Source: Blautia schinkii
GTDB lineage: Bacteria; Bacillota; Clostridia; Lachnospirales; Lachnospiraceae
Assembly: GCF_013304825.1 (NCBI RefSeq)
Contig: NZ_JAAWUO010000004.1
Coordinates: 62,001-126,000 of the forward strand
Direction: 5' to 3'
DNA: 64,000 nucleotides
Shown here: positions 52,417 to 61,168 of the stretch, one piece after another
How positions within the stretch are numbered: position 1 is the stretch's first letter
Layout: every line of letters starts with the position of its first letter
Translations under genes and position numbers: made by a program
The notes under the pieces: model-generated
Database searches by the model: none
Told to the model about the DNA's origin: nothing
Seen by the model: the letters and a program-made list of their open reading frames with translations, nothing else

Positions 52417-52450
52417 AAAAGCAGCCCTGAAATTCCGGGGCTGCTTTTTT
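52415..52450. terminator. Bidirectional terminator between PAP2 and GT2 genes
   Basis: AAAAAAGCAGCCC and GGGCTGCTTTTTT arms (13 bp) with a 10-nt loop, usable on both strands. Confidence 0.9.
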
Positions 52451-52456
52451 TTATTC

Positions 52457-53473
52457 CTAGTTAAATCCATAGAACTTCTGGCAGATCTTATATGCTGCCA
52501 CGAACATCTTCCTTCCACCTCTTCCCGGAAGGTTGGATACTCTTCCGAAAAGACTTCTTCTCAGTTTCCTGTAAAGTCCCATATTCTGGTCTTTAATGTA
52601 ATCCTGAAGTTCCTGTCTCTTTTCCAGACATTCCTCTGTGCCGGCTCTTACCAGCATAATAGAAGAAACTGTTGTAATAATATCCAGATAACTGAACATG
52701 TACATGCGAAGCCTGCGGTTGCTTACACTGGCTTTCAGATATGCATCTACCATCAGCTTGTTTACACGTATCTGCTGATCGATTCTCTTGATCATGACCT
52801 TCTCATTGACAGACTGATCATCTCTTCCGATAAAATATCTGTAGAAGTTCACATCCAGATAATAAAGATTCTTCACATACGGAAGAGGTTCAAAAGCAAA
52901 CAGGTTATCTACATAAAATGTATGCTTCGGAAGCTCCATTCCACAATCGTGGAGAAGTTTCGTTCTGTAGATCATGGAGTGCATCAGAAGGTACTGACCT
53001 TTTTTCATATGGCGCACTTCGTCCCATCCAAAAATCTGATTCGTCGGGAAACAGTGTCTGTACTGCATGACTTTCTTGCGGGTCGCTCCCTGTTTCTCAT
53101 AGACAAAATTGCTGATCAGAAGATCTACTGTTTCCGCTCCACGTGTCAGCTCATAAAGAGTCTTAAGGATCTCATAATATGCATCCTGATTTACCCAGTC
53201 ATCACTGTCAACAACCTTGAAATAGAGACCTGTGGCATTACGGATTCCGGTATTTACCGCCTGTCCGTGTCCTCCGTTCTCCTGATGGATTGCCTTGACA
53301 ATGGTCGGATATTTTGCTGCATAATCGTCTGCGATCTCAGCGGTACGGTCACTGGAGCCGTCATCTACGATGATGATCTCCACTTCCTCTCCTCCGATCA
53401 GCAGGGAATTGATACATTTTGACATATAAGCCTCTGAATTATAGCATGGAATTGCTACGCTCAAAAGTTTCAT
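52457..53473 (-). CDS. Family 2 glycosyltransferase
   Basis: 338 residues. SVAIPCYNSEAYMSKCINSL and EIIIVDDGSSDRT are the GT-A nucleotide-sugar site; FKVVDSDDWVNQDAYYEI holds the DxD motif. C-terminal 120 residues are Arg/Lys-rich and without clear membrane helix. It transfers a sugar to an acceptor, probably for surface glycan or teichoic-type polymer. Start overlaps the mutY stop by 4 bp (ATGA). Confidence 0.92.
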   Translation of the reverse strand: MKLLSVAIPCYNSEAYMSKCINSLLIGGEEVEIIIVDDGSSDRTAEIADDYAAKYPTIVKAIHQENGGHGQAVNTGIRNATGLYFKVVDSDDWVNQDAYYEILKTLYELTRGAETVDLLISNFVYEKQGATRKKVMQYRHCFPTNQIFGWDEVRHMKKGQYLLMHSMIYRTKLLHDCGMELPKHTFYVDNLFAFEPLPYVKNLYYLDVNFYRYFIGRDDQSVNEKVMIKRIDQQIRVNKLMVDAYLKASVSNRRLRMYMFSYLDIITTVSSIMLVRAGTEECLEKRQELQDYIKDQNMGLYRKLRRSLFGRVSNLPGRGGRKMFVAAYKICQKFYGFN

Positions 53474-54525
53474 GAGTGTTCCTCCTTCATGTATTTCGTG
53501 TATGCGCTAAACGCAGATGGAATTGCATATTTTCTGTCGGATTCTTTTTTATCTACAAAAAGAAACTCCTGATGTCCGGCCTCTTCCAGAGATGCCACTG
53601 CAATACGGTAAGCACACATTCTCCATTCAATATGGGAAAAAACATGCCTGGCATCCGGCAATTGTTCAATACGGAGAGGCTCCAGACCAATATTTTTTAC
53701 CTGTGTGAGAGCTTCCTTCTGTGTCAGGTGGCCTTCTACATTCGGAATTTCGTAAAGTCCTGCCAGAAGCCCCTCCGGCGGCCGTCTGCGGATCGCGGTG
53801 GCTGCGCCATCCTGTATTACAAGCACTGTTCTGTTCTCTATTTTTCTGGCTTTCTTAGGTGCTTTTACGGGAAGTTCCTCCACTGTTCCATGTTTCCTTG
53901 CCAGACAGAATCTGCCAAGCGGGCATTCTTCACATTTTGCTTTTCCGTTCGGCACACAGACTACTGCACCGATCTCCATCATAGCCTGGTTGAAATCTCC
54001 CGGCCTGTCCTCTGGCATGATCTCTTTCAGCTGTTCTTCCACAGATTTCCGGACAGACTGCTTCATGATATTTTCCCTGCTCTCTGTAAGTCTTGAATAT
54101 ACACGGAGAACATTGCCGTCCACTGCCGGAACTTTGTGTCCGTATGCAATGGAAGAAATAGCTCCTGCTGTGTATCTTCCTATTCCTTTTAACGAAAGCA
54201 GCGTCTCAAAATCTTCAGGTATCTTTCCATTGTATTCTTCCATTACCCGGATAGCCGCTTTCTGCATATTGCGGACCCTGCTGTAATAGCCAAGCCCTTC
54301 CCAGAGTTTGACAATGCGTTCCTCCGGTGCTGCTGCAAGACTTGCCACATCCGGCAGTTCCCGGATAAAACGCTGGAAATATGGTTTCACAGCTTCTACT
54401 CTTGTCTGCTGGAGCATGATTTCCGATACCCAGGTATAATAGGCATTGTTCTTATCACGCCATGGAAGGGTTCTTTTATTTTTATCGTACCATTCCAGAA
54501 GAAGCTGCGCAATATTTTCACACAT
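53470..54525 (-). CDS. mutY: A/G-specific adenine DNA glycosylase
   Basis: 351 residues. RTLPWRDKNNAYYTWVSEIM (catalytic Glu in SEIMLQQT), helix-hairpin-helix LKGIGRYTAGAISS, catalytic Asp in VPAVDGNVLRV, [4Fe-4S] ligands from VCVPNGKAKCEECPLGRFC, and a C-terminal NUDIX-like 8-oxoG recognition domain (RRRPPEGLLAGLYEIP). Removes adenine opposite 8-oxoguanine. Overlaps the GT2 gene by 4 bp. Confidence 0.96.
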   Translation of the reverse strand: MCENIAQLLLEWYDKNKRTLPWRDKNNAYYTWVSEIMLQQTRVEAVKPYFQRFIRELPDVASLAAAPEERIVKLWEGLGYYSRVRNMQKAAIRVMEEYNGKIPEDFETLLSLKGIGRYTAGAISSIAYGHKVPAVDGNVLRVYSRLTESRENIMKQSVRKSVEEQLKEIMPEDRPGDFNQAMMEIGAVVCVPNGKAKCEECPLGRFCLARKHGTVEELPVKAPKKARKIENRTVLVIQDGAATAIRRRPPEGLLAGLYEIPNVEGHLTQKEALTQVKNIGLEPLRIEQLPDARHVFSHIEWRMCAYRIAVASLEEAGHQEFLFVDKKESDRKYAIPSAFSAYTKYMKEEHS

Positions 54526-54551
54526 GTGTGTTACCCTCCATTCCCGCTTCT

Positions 54552-54578
54552 GTTACTGTTCATTCCGTTCTCAATAAC
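54552..54578. repeat. Interspersed 27-bp repeat copy (54.6 kb)
   Basis: GTTACTGTTCATTCCGTTCT to CAATAAC. Shares 23 of 27 positions with the 31875 copy by eye. It overlaps the sfsA 3' end. Confidence 0.6.
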
Positions 54579-55266
54579 CCGCTTCTTCCAGTTTCACCGG
54601 TACAGGGCTGCAGATTTCCATGGAATCTTCTGTGATGGTACAGTCATAAGCCAGAATGTGAACACCTGCATCTGCTGCTTTCCTCAGAGTTTCACCGAAT
54701 TCCGGATGTGTTTCCCAATTTGGTTCAAAATATCTCACATCCTTCATCTGGATCACCAGGAGAAGATAGGCTTCATATCCATCTTTCACTGCATGGATCA
54801 GTTCTTCCAGATGCCTGACCCCGCGGGCTGTCGGTGCGTCTGGAAAGCGGACAATATTTTTTTCTTCCAGGGTAACTCCCTTTACCTCAATAAATGCCTT
54901 CCGTTCCGGCGATTCCACGTAAAGATCGAACCTGGAATTCCCGTAAGTCTTCTCTCTCTGTACAGTAATTTCTTCCGGAAAAAGATTTCCGGCTGCTGTC
55001 CATTCTTCTGCTGCCTTATTGGGGGCCTGGGAATCCATATTGATCCAGCGGCCGGCTTTATTTACACAGATCAGATCATATTTCGTCTTTCTGGCAGGAT
55101 TATCACTTTTCTCCAGGATGACTTCTGCATCCGGAACAAGAAGTTCTCTGCACCTGCCGGTGTTCTTTACATGGACTGTCTCAAGTTTATCACCTACCTT
55201 AACATGGGCGATAAAACGGTTAGGACGATCTTTAAAAATACCTCTGACCGTATTTCTGTATTTCAT
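54571..55266 (-). CDS. sfsA: DNA/RNA nuclease SfsA
   Basis: 231 residues from the ATG at 55266 (GAGGT upstream); the ATG-less extension to 55299 is rejected. FKDRPNRFIAHV, NTGRCRELLVP, SRFDLYVESPERKAFIEVKG, VRFPDAPTARGVRHL and HPEFGETLRKAADAGV are SfsA family blocks; the EVKG stretch is the nuclease core. Described as a nuclease and historically linked to sugar fermentation stimulation. Follows mutY in the same direction with a repeat between. Confidence 0.92.
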   Translation of the reverse strand: MKYRNTVRGIFKDRPNRFIAHVKVGDKLETVHVKNTGRCRELLVPDAEVILEKSDNPARKTKYDLICVNKAGRWINMDSQAPNKAAEEWTAAGNLFPEEITVQREKTYGNSRFDLYVESPERKAFIEVKGVTLEEKNIVRFPDAPTARGVRHLEELIHAVKDGYEAYLLLVIQMKDVRYFEPNWETHPEFGETLRKAADAGVHILAYDCTITEDSMEICSPVPVKLEEAGY

Positions 55267-55406
55267 ATTATTTACCTCGCATTTTCTACTATAACACAAA
55301 ATCCTTAAAAAGACAGTTGCTTTTTCATCTTTTCTCTTATAAAATTATTTTGTATTGCCTTTGATACAATATAGAATATTTATACTTTTATTGGGAGGTT
55401 ACTTTA

Positions 55407-56027
55407 ATGGACAGCATCATTTTTGACGTTGACGGCACACTCTGGGATTCCACGGAGATCGTGGCGGAGGCCTGGAATGACTATCTTACAAATACGGAAC
55501 ACATGGATACAGACGTAAGTTCCAGACGTCTGATGGGACTTTTCGGACAGCTGCTTCCGGACATTGCGAAAGCACTTTTCCCGAAATTGCCGGAATCTGA
55601 GCAGCTTCGTATCATTGACGGCTGCTGCCAGGCTGAGCACGAGGCTCTGCTTCGAAAATGCGCGCCTTTGTATCCGCAGCTTGAAGAAACACTGAAAAAT
55701 CTTTCTGCACGTTTTCCGCTTTTTATTGTCAGCAACTGTCAGGCAGGATATATCGAAGTATTTCTGCAGGCAACCGGATTCGGCCACTACTTCAAAGGTC
55801 ATCTCTGCCCTGGTGATACAGGCATGGCCAAGGCCGAAAACATCATGAAGATCCGTGATGACTTTGACTTAAAAGATCCTGTATATGTGGGTGATACACT
55901 TGGAGATTTCAATGCCTGCCGCAAGGCGGATATTCCTTTTATCTTCGCAGAATATGGTTTCGGAGAAGTGGAAGCTCCTGACTACCGTATCTCTTCCCCG
56001 GCAGATCTTGTGGAGCTTTGCAGATAA
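55407..56027 (+). CDS. HAD-family hydrolase (phosphoglycolate phosphatase-like)
   Basis: 206 residues. Motif I IIFDVDGTLWDST (nucleophile Asp7), motif II LFIVSNCQ, motif III Lys region TGMAKAENI, and motif IV YVGDTLGDFNACRKADIP. A helical cap lies between residues 20 and 90. Dephosphorylates a small metabolite. Its stop is 2 nt before the MATE start, and the two are probably one transcript. GGGAGG lies upstream. Confidence 0.9.
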   Translation: MDSIIFDVDGTLWDSTEIVAEAWNDYLTNTEHMDTDVSSRRLMGLFGQLLPDIAKALFPKLPESEQLRIIDGCCQAEHEALLRKCAPLYPQLEETLKNLSARFPLFIVSNCQAGYIEVFLQATGFGHYFKGHLCPGDTGMAKAENIMKIRDDFDLKDPVYVGDTLGDFNACRKADIPFIFAEYGFGEVEAPDYRISSPADLVELCR

Positions 56028-56029
56028 TC

Positions 56030-57388
56030 ATGAAAAAAACGAAATCTATTGACCTTACTTCCGGCCCGATCCTCAAGACCCTTGCTGAGCTGGCCCTGCC
56101 CATCATGGCTTCCTCTCTTCTGGGAACAGCCTATAACATCACAGACATGGCCTGGATTGGCCTTCTGGGTTCCAAAGCTGTTGCTGGTGTTGGTGTGGGC
56201 GGCATGTATGTCTGGCTTTCCCAGGGACTTGTAGCACTTCCACGAATGGGCGGACAGGTAAACACCGCACAGGCCTGCGGCCGGAAAGATTACGATGAGG
56301 CCCGTTCCTATGCAGCCAGTGCTCTGCAGATCACTGTTTTCTTCGGGCTTCTTTTTGCAGCTGTCTGTCTTGTGTTTCTTGATCCGCTGATCGGATTTTT
56401 TAATCTGACAGATGCTGAAACTTATACGGCAGCCGGCTCCTACATGAAGCTTACCTGCGGGCTGATCATTTTTTCCTTCCTGAATCTGACACTGACCGGA
56501 CTTTTTACAGCCCAGGGTGACTCCAGCTCTCCTCTTATGGCCAATCTTCTTGGTCTTGTGGGAAATATGATCCTTGACCCGCTTCTGATCCTTGGCGTAG
56601 GACCTTTTCCAAGGATGGAAACAACCGGTGCTGCTGTTGCCACTGTAACTGCACAGATCCTTGTTTTCGCAGTTCTGGTATTCCGGATCCTTACTTCCAG
56701 GATGGAACCGAATATTCTCCGTGAAGTGCATCTTTTTTCACGTTATTCCGGAAAATTTTATAAAAATATCTTCCGGATCGGTTTTCCAACTGCTGTACAG
56801 AGTATGATCTACTGCATGATCTCCATGGTGCTTACACGAATGGTTTCTGGTTTTGGTGCTGCTGCCATTGCCACTCAGCGTGTTGGTGGCCAGATTGAAT
56901 CTGTTTCCTGGAATACTGCGGACGGTTTTGCTTCTGCCCTGAATGCTTTTACAGCTCAGAACTACGGTGCAAAAAAACATGACCGTATCCGGCATGGATA
57001 CCGGATCTCCTTTGGTATTCTCGCTATATGGGGACTGATCATAACAGCTGTGTTTGTATTCCTTCCGAAGCCCATCGCAGGACTGTTTTTCCATGATAAG
57101 GAGTCCCTGTCAATTGCAGTGAATTATTTGATCATCATCGGTTTCAGTGAAGCGTTTATGGCCATTGAGCTGATGACCATCGGTGCCCTCTCAGGTCTTG
57201 GAATGACCAAGCTTTGCAGTATTATCAGTATCGTACTTACAGGGGCAAGGATTCCGCTGGCTATGATCCTCAGTTTCGCAGGAATGGGACTTGACGGTAT
57301 CTGGTGGGCACTTTCCCTCACTTCTATTGTGAAGGGTATTGTATTTACACTGACGTTCCGGCATACCAGCCGCACCAGATTGCAGTAA
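56030..57388 (+). CDS. MATE family efflux transporter
   Basis: 452 residues with 12 hydrophobic segments. ELALPIMASSLLGTAYNITD, GLFTAQGDSSSPLMANLLGL and VSWNTADGFASALNAFTAQN are MATE blocks. Exports drugs or metabolites with Na+ or H+. The ATG at 56030 overlaps the HAD stop region (ATAATCATG); a TTG at 56018 is less likely. Intact, unlike the MATE relic at 9.1 kb. Confidence 0.92.
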   Translation: MKKTKSIDLTSGPILKTLAELALPIMASSLLGTAYNITDMAWIGLLGSKAVAGVGVGGMYVWLSQGLVALPRMGGQVNTAQACGRKDYDEARSYAASALQITVFFGLLFAAVCLVFLDPLIGFFNLTDAETYTAAGSYMKLTCGLIIFSFLNLTLTGLFTAQGDSSSPLMANLLGLVGNMILDPLLILGVGPFPRMETTGAAVATVTAQILVFAVLVFRILTSRMEPNILREVHLFSRYSGKFYKNIFRIGFPTAVQSMIYCMISMVLTRMVSGFGAAAIATQRVGGQIESVSWNTADGFASALNAFTAQNYGAKKHDRIRHGYRISFGILAIWGLIITAVFVFLPKPIAGLFFHDKESLSIAVNYLIIIGFSEAFMAIELMTIGALSGLGMTKLCSIISIVLTGARIPLAMILSFAGMGLDGIWWALSLTSIVKGIVFTLTFRHTSRTRLQ

Positions 57389-57398
57389 ACATCGTATC

Positions 57399-57474
57399 AA
57401 AAAAACGCTCTCTATATTTCCTGTGTTATATAATAATCATATAACAGTATGGGAATATAAACAGAGCGTTTTTT
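57399..57474. terminator. Bidirectional terminator after the MATE gene
   Basis: Outer arms AAAAAACGCTCT and AGAGCGTTTTTT (12 bp) enclose a second GTTATAT/ATATAAC hairpin, giving a long rod. It ends the MATE transcript and the minus-strand DUF3784-like gene. Confidence 0.85.
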
Positions 57475-57486
57475 ATATCTCAGATA

Positions 57487-57783
57487 TTATCTTCGGCATT
57501 TCGTTTTAAGCAGAAACAGAAATACTGCCAGTATCACAAACAGTACCACAACATAAACGATCTTTGCTGTGACAGATGTTGTAAAAGCATCGATTCCTGT
57601 TGCAATTCCAATAAGAAGCATACAGATTCCGGAAACTTTTTCCATTTTTTTCTCATCGTATTTCCTGGCTCTGGCCTGGGTGTTGCCGCCTTTCATGAAC
57701 ATGGCTCCGTGTCCTGTGAGCAGCATAATGCCGATCACTGCCGCAGCTATGGCAAGTATATAGCTGAATGTCTCATCCATCAT
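57487..57783 (-). CDS. DUF3784-like small membrane protein
   Basis: 98 residues with three hydrophobic helices (~8-26, 49-65, 73-92) and a cytosolic loop ARARKYDEKKMEKVSGIC, close to the DUF3784 pattern. Function unknown. GGAGG lies upstream. Confidence 0.65.
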   Translation of the reverse strand: MMDETFSYILAIAAAVIGIMLLTGHGAMFMKGGNTQARARKYDEKKMEKVSGICMLLIGIATGIDAFTTSVTAKIVYVVVLFVILAVFLFLLKTKCRR

Positions 57784-57803
57784 AATTCTTTTTCCTCCTG
57801 ATA

Positions 57804-57843
57804 AATAACAGGAGCCCTCACCGGATTACCGGCTGGCTCCTGT
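57804..57843 (-). terminator. Terminator of the L,D-transpeptidase gene
   Basis: Minus strand ACAGGAGCC and GGCTCCTGT with an inner CCGG/CCGG hairpin, then TTATTT. Confidence 0.75.
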
Positions 57844-57860
57844 CTGATTTGTTCTTATTA

Positions 57861-59489
57861 TTAATAGAAACAGATGATCGGAACATCATACTGGATGATG
57901 TTGTAAAGCTCTCCGGCCTTGTCCGGAGGCATGTTGATACATCCGTGTGAACCGCCTGTAAGATATCTGTCTCCGCCAAAATACGGCTGCCAGTCTGCAT
58001 CATGGAATCCGATTCCTCCATTGAACGGCATCCAGTATGTTACCGGCTGCTCATAGGAATAAGTTCCGTCTGCTTTCTTGGTACCGCGGAGCACATCCGG
58101 ACTCTTCTTATAGTACAGCGTGAAGATTCCAGGAGGAGTTTTTCTCTCAGGATCACTTGCAAGTCCGGATACAATGTCGGACTCAAAGATCACATTTCCG
58201 TCCTGATAATACCACATATACTGTTCTGTAAGATCCACTTCTATATAAGTGTTACCGAAATCGTTGACTCCGTAAGCATTGGCGCGCATGGAATATACAG
58301 GCTCTCTCGTTGTCTGGGTACCGGACTGGATCTCCTGGGTAAGCTGTGCAACCTCACCATCCTGGTCGATCTTCCAGCCATATGCAGAACCGGATACCGA
58401 TACGGTTCTTCCGCTTGTTGTCTGGAACTGTCTCTCAGTTCCAACTGTATCATGGCTTGCCGCAAGCTGAGCGACATAATCCACAATATGCTGTTTAAAC
58501 GACGCATCATCCTGAATCAGCTGACCCTTTTCATCAAACTGCAGCCAGTCCTTGATGGTGGTTCCGTCCAGCGTTACTGTCTCATCACCAAATATATAGG
58601 TAATACTTGCTTTCGCAAAATTGTTATAAGCGTCCACAGTAGCCTGAAGATCTGCACTGTTACTGGTGATATCCGCTGTAACATAGGCATCCGGATTACT
58701 TGCAAGATCTACCTCATTTTCATCATTGCTGATGGCCTCGCTGATCATCTGGTAGGCTTCCTTTACCTTAAGTTCGCTTCCCTCTGTCTCCGGAACAATG
58801 GTAAACTCCGAATCATTGAAGCTTACATAAGCGTTCTCCGGTGCTACCTGGTTCTCTTTCTGTGCACAGTTCAGTGCCTTCACCTGTGTTTCCAGCTTCG
58901 TCTTATCATACGATGTCTGTTCCTGGGCTGTATAAGTTGTTTTTTCGAAAAAGCCTTTCACCCATGTGTATGGTTTCTGGGTTTTTAAAAGCTTCAGGAT
59001 CTCACCGCTTGATACATACTTGTAATCAATATCGGATCCGTCAATGGCCTGCGCATCCTGATCTCTCGCTTTTATCTCAATGGAATAGCCTGCCATCTTA
59101 GCGGCGATTTCCTGCTCAACCTCGTAAGCTGTTTTATTCGAACTGTCGATTCCGTTGATTGTTGTCCCTTCAAAAAAGTGATTGGTGTAATAATAAGACA
59201 CCCCGGCATAAGCACAGCCGGCCGCTACAAGAACCATGGCAGCGATCAGTCCCGTTACCTTAAGTCCTTTATGCTTCTTCTTTTCCGGGAGAACGATGGG
59301 GTCAAATTCAGATTCATCGATGGGCACGTATGATATCTTACGCGGTCTGGCTGACTTCGATGGCCTTGCTGATCTCTGTCCGCTGCTTCTGTCGTTCTCA
59401 GTCCGGAGCTCCCCTGCTGTATCACTGACGATCTGTGCCATGGCATCGTTGATCTTGTCTTCGATATCCTTCCTCTCCTCGTTATTCAT
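57861..59489 (-). CDS. Membrane-anchored L,D-transpeptidase (YkuD domain)
   Basis: 542 residues. Cytosolic ~75-residue N-terminus rich in Ser/Arg, one membrane span (~76-99), a peptidoglycan-binding-like region with two repeats, and a C-terminal YkuD domain. Catalytic motif GGSHGCINMP with Cys517 and His further upstream (GIGFHDADW). It makes 3-3 cross-links in peptidoglycan or attaches lipoprotein-like peptides. Single gene with its own terminator. Confidence 0.93.
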   Translation of the reverse strand: MNNEERKDIEDKINDAMAQIVSDTAGELRTENDRSSGQRSARPSKSARPRKISYVPIDESEFDPIVLPEKKKHKGLKVTGLIAAMVLVAAGCAYAGVSYYYTNHFFEGTTINGIDSSNKTAYEVEQEIAAKMAGYSIEIKARDQDAQAIDGSDIDYKYVSSGEILKLLKTQKPYTWVKGFFEKTTYTAQEQTSYDKTKLETQVKALNCAQKENQVAPENAYVSFNDSEFTIVPETEGSELKVKEAYQMISEAISNDENEVDLASNPDAYVTADITSNSADLQATVDAYNNFAKASITYIFGDETVTLDGTTIKDWLQFDEKGQLIQDDASFKQHIVDYVAQLAASHDTVGTERQFQTTSGRTVSVSGSAYGWKIDQDGEVAQLTQEIQSGTQTTREPVYSMRANAYGVNDFGNTYIEVDLTEQYMWYYQDGNVIFESDIVSGLASDPERKTPPGIFTLYYKKSPDVLRGTKKADGTYSYEQPVTYWMPFNGGIGFHDADWQPYFGGDRYLTGGSHGCINMPPDKAGELYNIIQYDVPIICFY

Positions 59490-59619
59490 ATTTATATTCC
59501 ACCTCTATGTTTATGTGTCCCCAAAACCGGACACTTCTCCATTGATATTTTCTGGTTTTGTTACCAGCTTTTTCATTATAACATACTTTCCGGAATTTGC
59601 ATCTCATTTCATTGTTTTT

Positions 59620-60972
59620 TTACAACTTATTTGTACCGTATAATTTCCGGGACATATCCTTCATAACATAAAAATACATCACCCAGAGAAGGGCTGAAGC
59701 AAAAATCCATGCTACAGGACTGGCAAGGCAGGTTCCGATATAGCTGCTTTTTCCTGCTGCGATCATAGCTGTGATTCCTCTTCCTGCAAGTTCTGCAACA
59801 CCTGCCATCATCGGAAGCAGTCCGTATCCCATTCCCTGGATTCCGTTTCTCAGTACATTTACAAAATAAAGCGGGATAAAAAACAGTGCAACGCATTTCA
59901 CATAAGTATCAACCATAGGAAGTACTTCTGCGATATTATCCGAAATAAACAGATATGCGAAATATTTTCCTGCAAAAAACAGGAACATTCCGACTACCAC
60001 ACTGTACACACAGCCAATAAGATGGGACGCACGGAATCCCTGACGCACCCGTTCCAGCTTACCTGCTCCGATATTCTGTGCATTATAGGTTGCACTTGCT
60101 GTTCCCTGTGCCACGAATGCCTGGCTGAAAATCTGCTCGATCTTACTTCCTGCTGTAAACGCTGCCACAGCATAAGAACCAAGCATATTTAATGCAGACT
60201 GTACCATCATGGTTCCGATCGCTGTGATAGAATACTGAAGTCCCATTGGGATTCCCACACCAATCTGTTTTCCTGCAAGGCTTTTTCTGAAATACCAGTC
60301 TTCTTTTTTCATGTGGAGTTCCGGAACGTATTTCCAGATGTACAGAAGACAGAGGACTCCGGATACTCCCTGTGAGATTACGGTAGCCCACGCTGCTCCA
60401 GGTGCTCCCATCTTAAACACAACGATAAACACAAGATCCAGCACGATATTCAGCATTGCTGACAGAATCAGAAAATAAAGCGGTACTTTGCTGTTTCCAA
60501 GCGCACGTAAGATGCTGGCCAGAATATTATATAAGGCCTGGGCAAAAATCCCCCCGCAGATGATCATAACATAAGCATACGCGTCTTTAAAGATATCATC
60601 CGGCGTATGCATAAATTTCAAAAGTGCATGCATCCCTGTCATGCTGACAGCTGTCATCACAGCGGAGATCACCGCTGTCAGGATCAGTGCATTTCCTACT
60701 GTCTGACGCATTTCGTCCATCTTTCCCGCACCGTATTTCTGTGCTGTCAGTACAGTAAAACCTGCTGTCAGCCCAAGCAGAAATCCGATGATCAGAAAAA
60801 TGATCGTTCCTGTGGAACCAACCGCTGCCAGTGCTTTTGTTCCCACAAACTTTCCTACTACTACAGCATCTACCATGTTGTAGAACTGCTGGAACACATT
60901 ACCTATGAACACCGGAATAGTAAATCCCAGCAGCACTTTCATCGGCTTTCCCTGTGTCATGTCTGTTTTCAT
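59620..60972 (-). CDS. MATE family efflux transporter
   Basis: 450 residues with 12 hydrophobic segments. TIPVFIGNVFQQFYNMVDAV, VLTAQKYGAGKMDEM, ASATYNAQNIGAGKLERVRQ and LRNGIQGMGYGLLPMMAGVA are NorM/DinF-like blocks. The normal length shows it is intact. Exports toxic compounds with Na+ or H+ in exchange. Confidence 0.92.
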   Translation of the reverse strand: MKTDMTQGKPMKVLLGFTIPVFIGNVFQQFYNMVDAVVVGKFVGTKALAAVGSTGTIIFLIIGFLLGLTAGFTVLTAQKYGAGKMDEMRQTVGNALILTAVISAVMTAVSMTGMHALLKFMHTPDDIFKDAYAYVMIICGGIFAQALYNILASILRALGNSKVPLYFLILSAMLNIVLDLVFIVVFKMGAPGAAWATVISQGVSGVLCLLYIWKYVPELHMKKEDWYFRKSLAGKQIGVGIPMGLQYSITAIGTMMVQSALNMLGSYAVAAFTAGSKIEQIFSQAFVAQGTASATYNAQNIGAGKLERVRQGFRASHLIGCVYSVVVGMFLFFAGKYFAYLFISDNIAEVLPMVDTYVKCVALFFIPLYFVNVLRNGIQGMGYGLLPMMAGVAELAGRGITAMIAAGKSSYIGTCLASPVAWIFASALLWVMYFYVMKDMSRKLYGTNKL

Positions 60973-61111
60973 TTAATGTCTTCTCCCCCTGATAAAAATA
61001 CTCAAAACTTACCAACATTTATGTATCAGAGGGATTATAGTTGAAATGGGATTATTTTACAAGATGGTTTTTAAAATTTTTTTCATATGTCCAACAAATA
61101 TAAACAACTGC

Positions 61112-61151
61112 AAAAAAAGCCCTGCGGATCTGAAACGACCCGCAAGGCTTT
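61112..61151 (-). terminator. Terminator of gpmI
   Basis: Minus strand AAAGCCTTGCGGGTC and GATCCGCAGGGCTTT form a 15-bp stem with G-U pairs and a 6-nt loop, then TTTT. It lies 17 bp after the stop. Confidence 0.9.
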
Positions 61152-61168
61152 TCATAAAAAATGCTTAT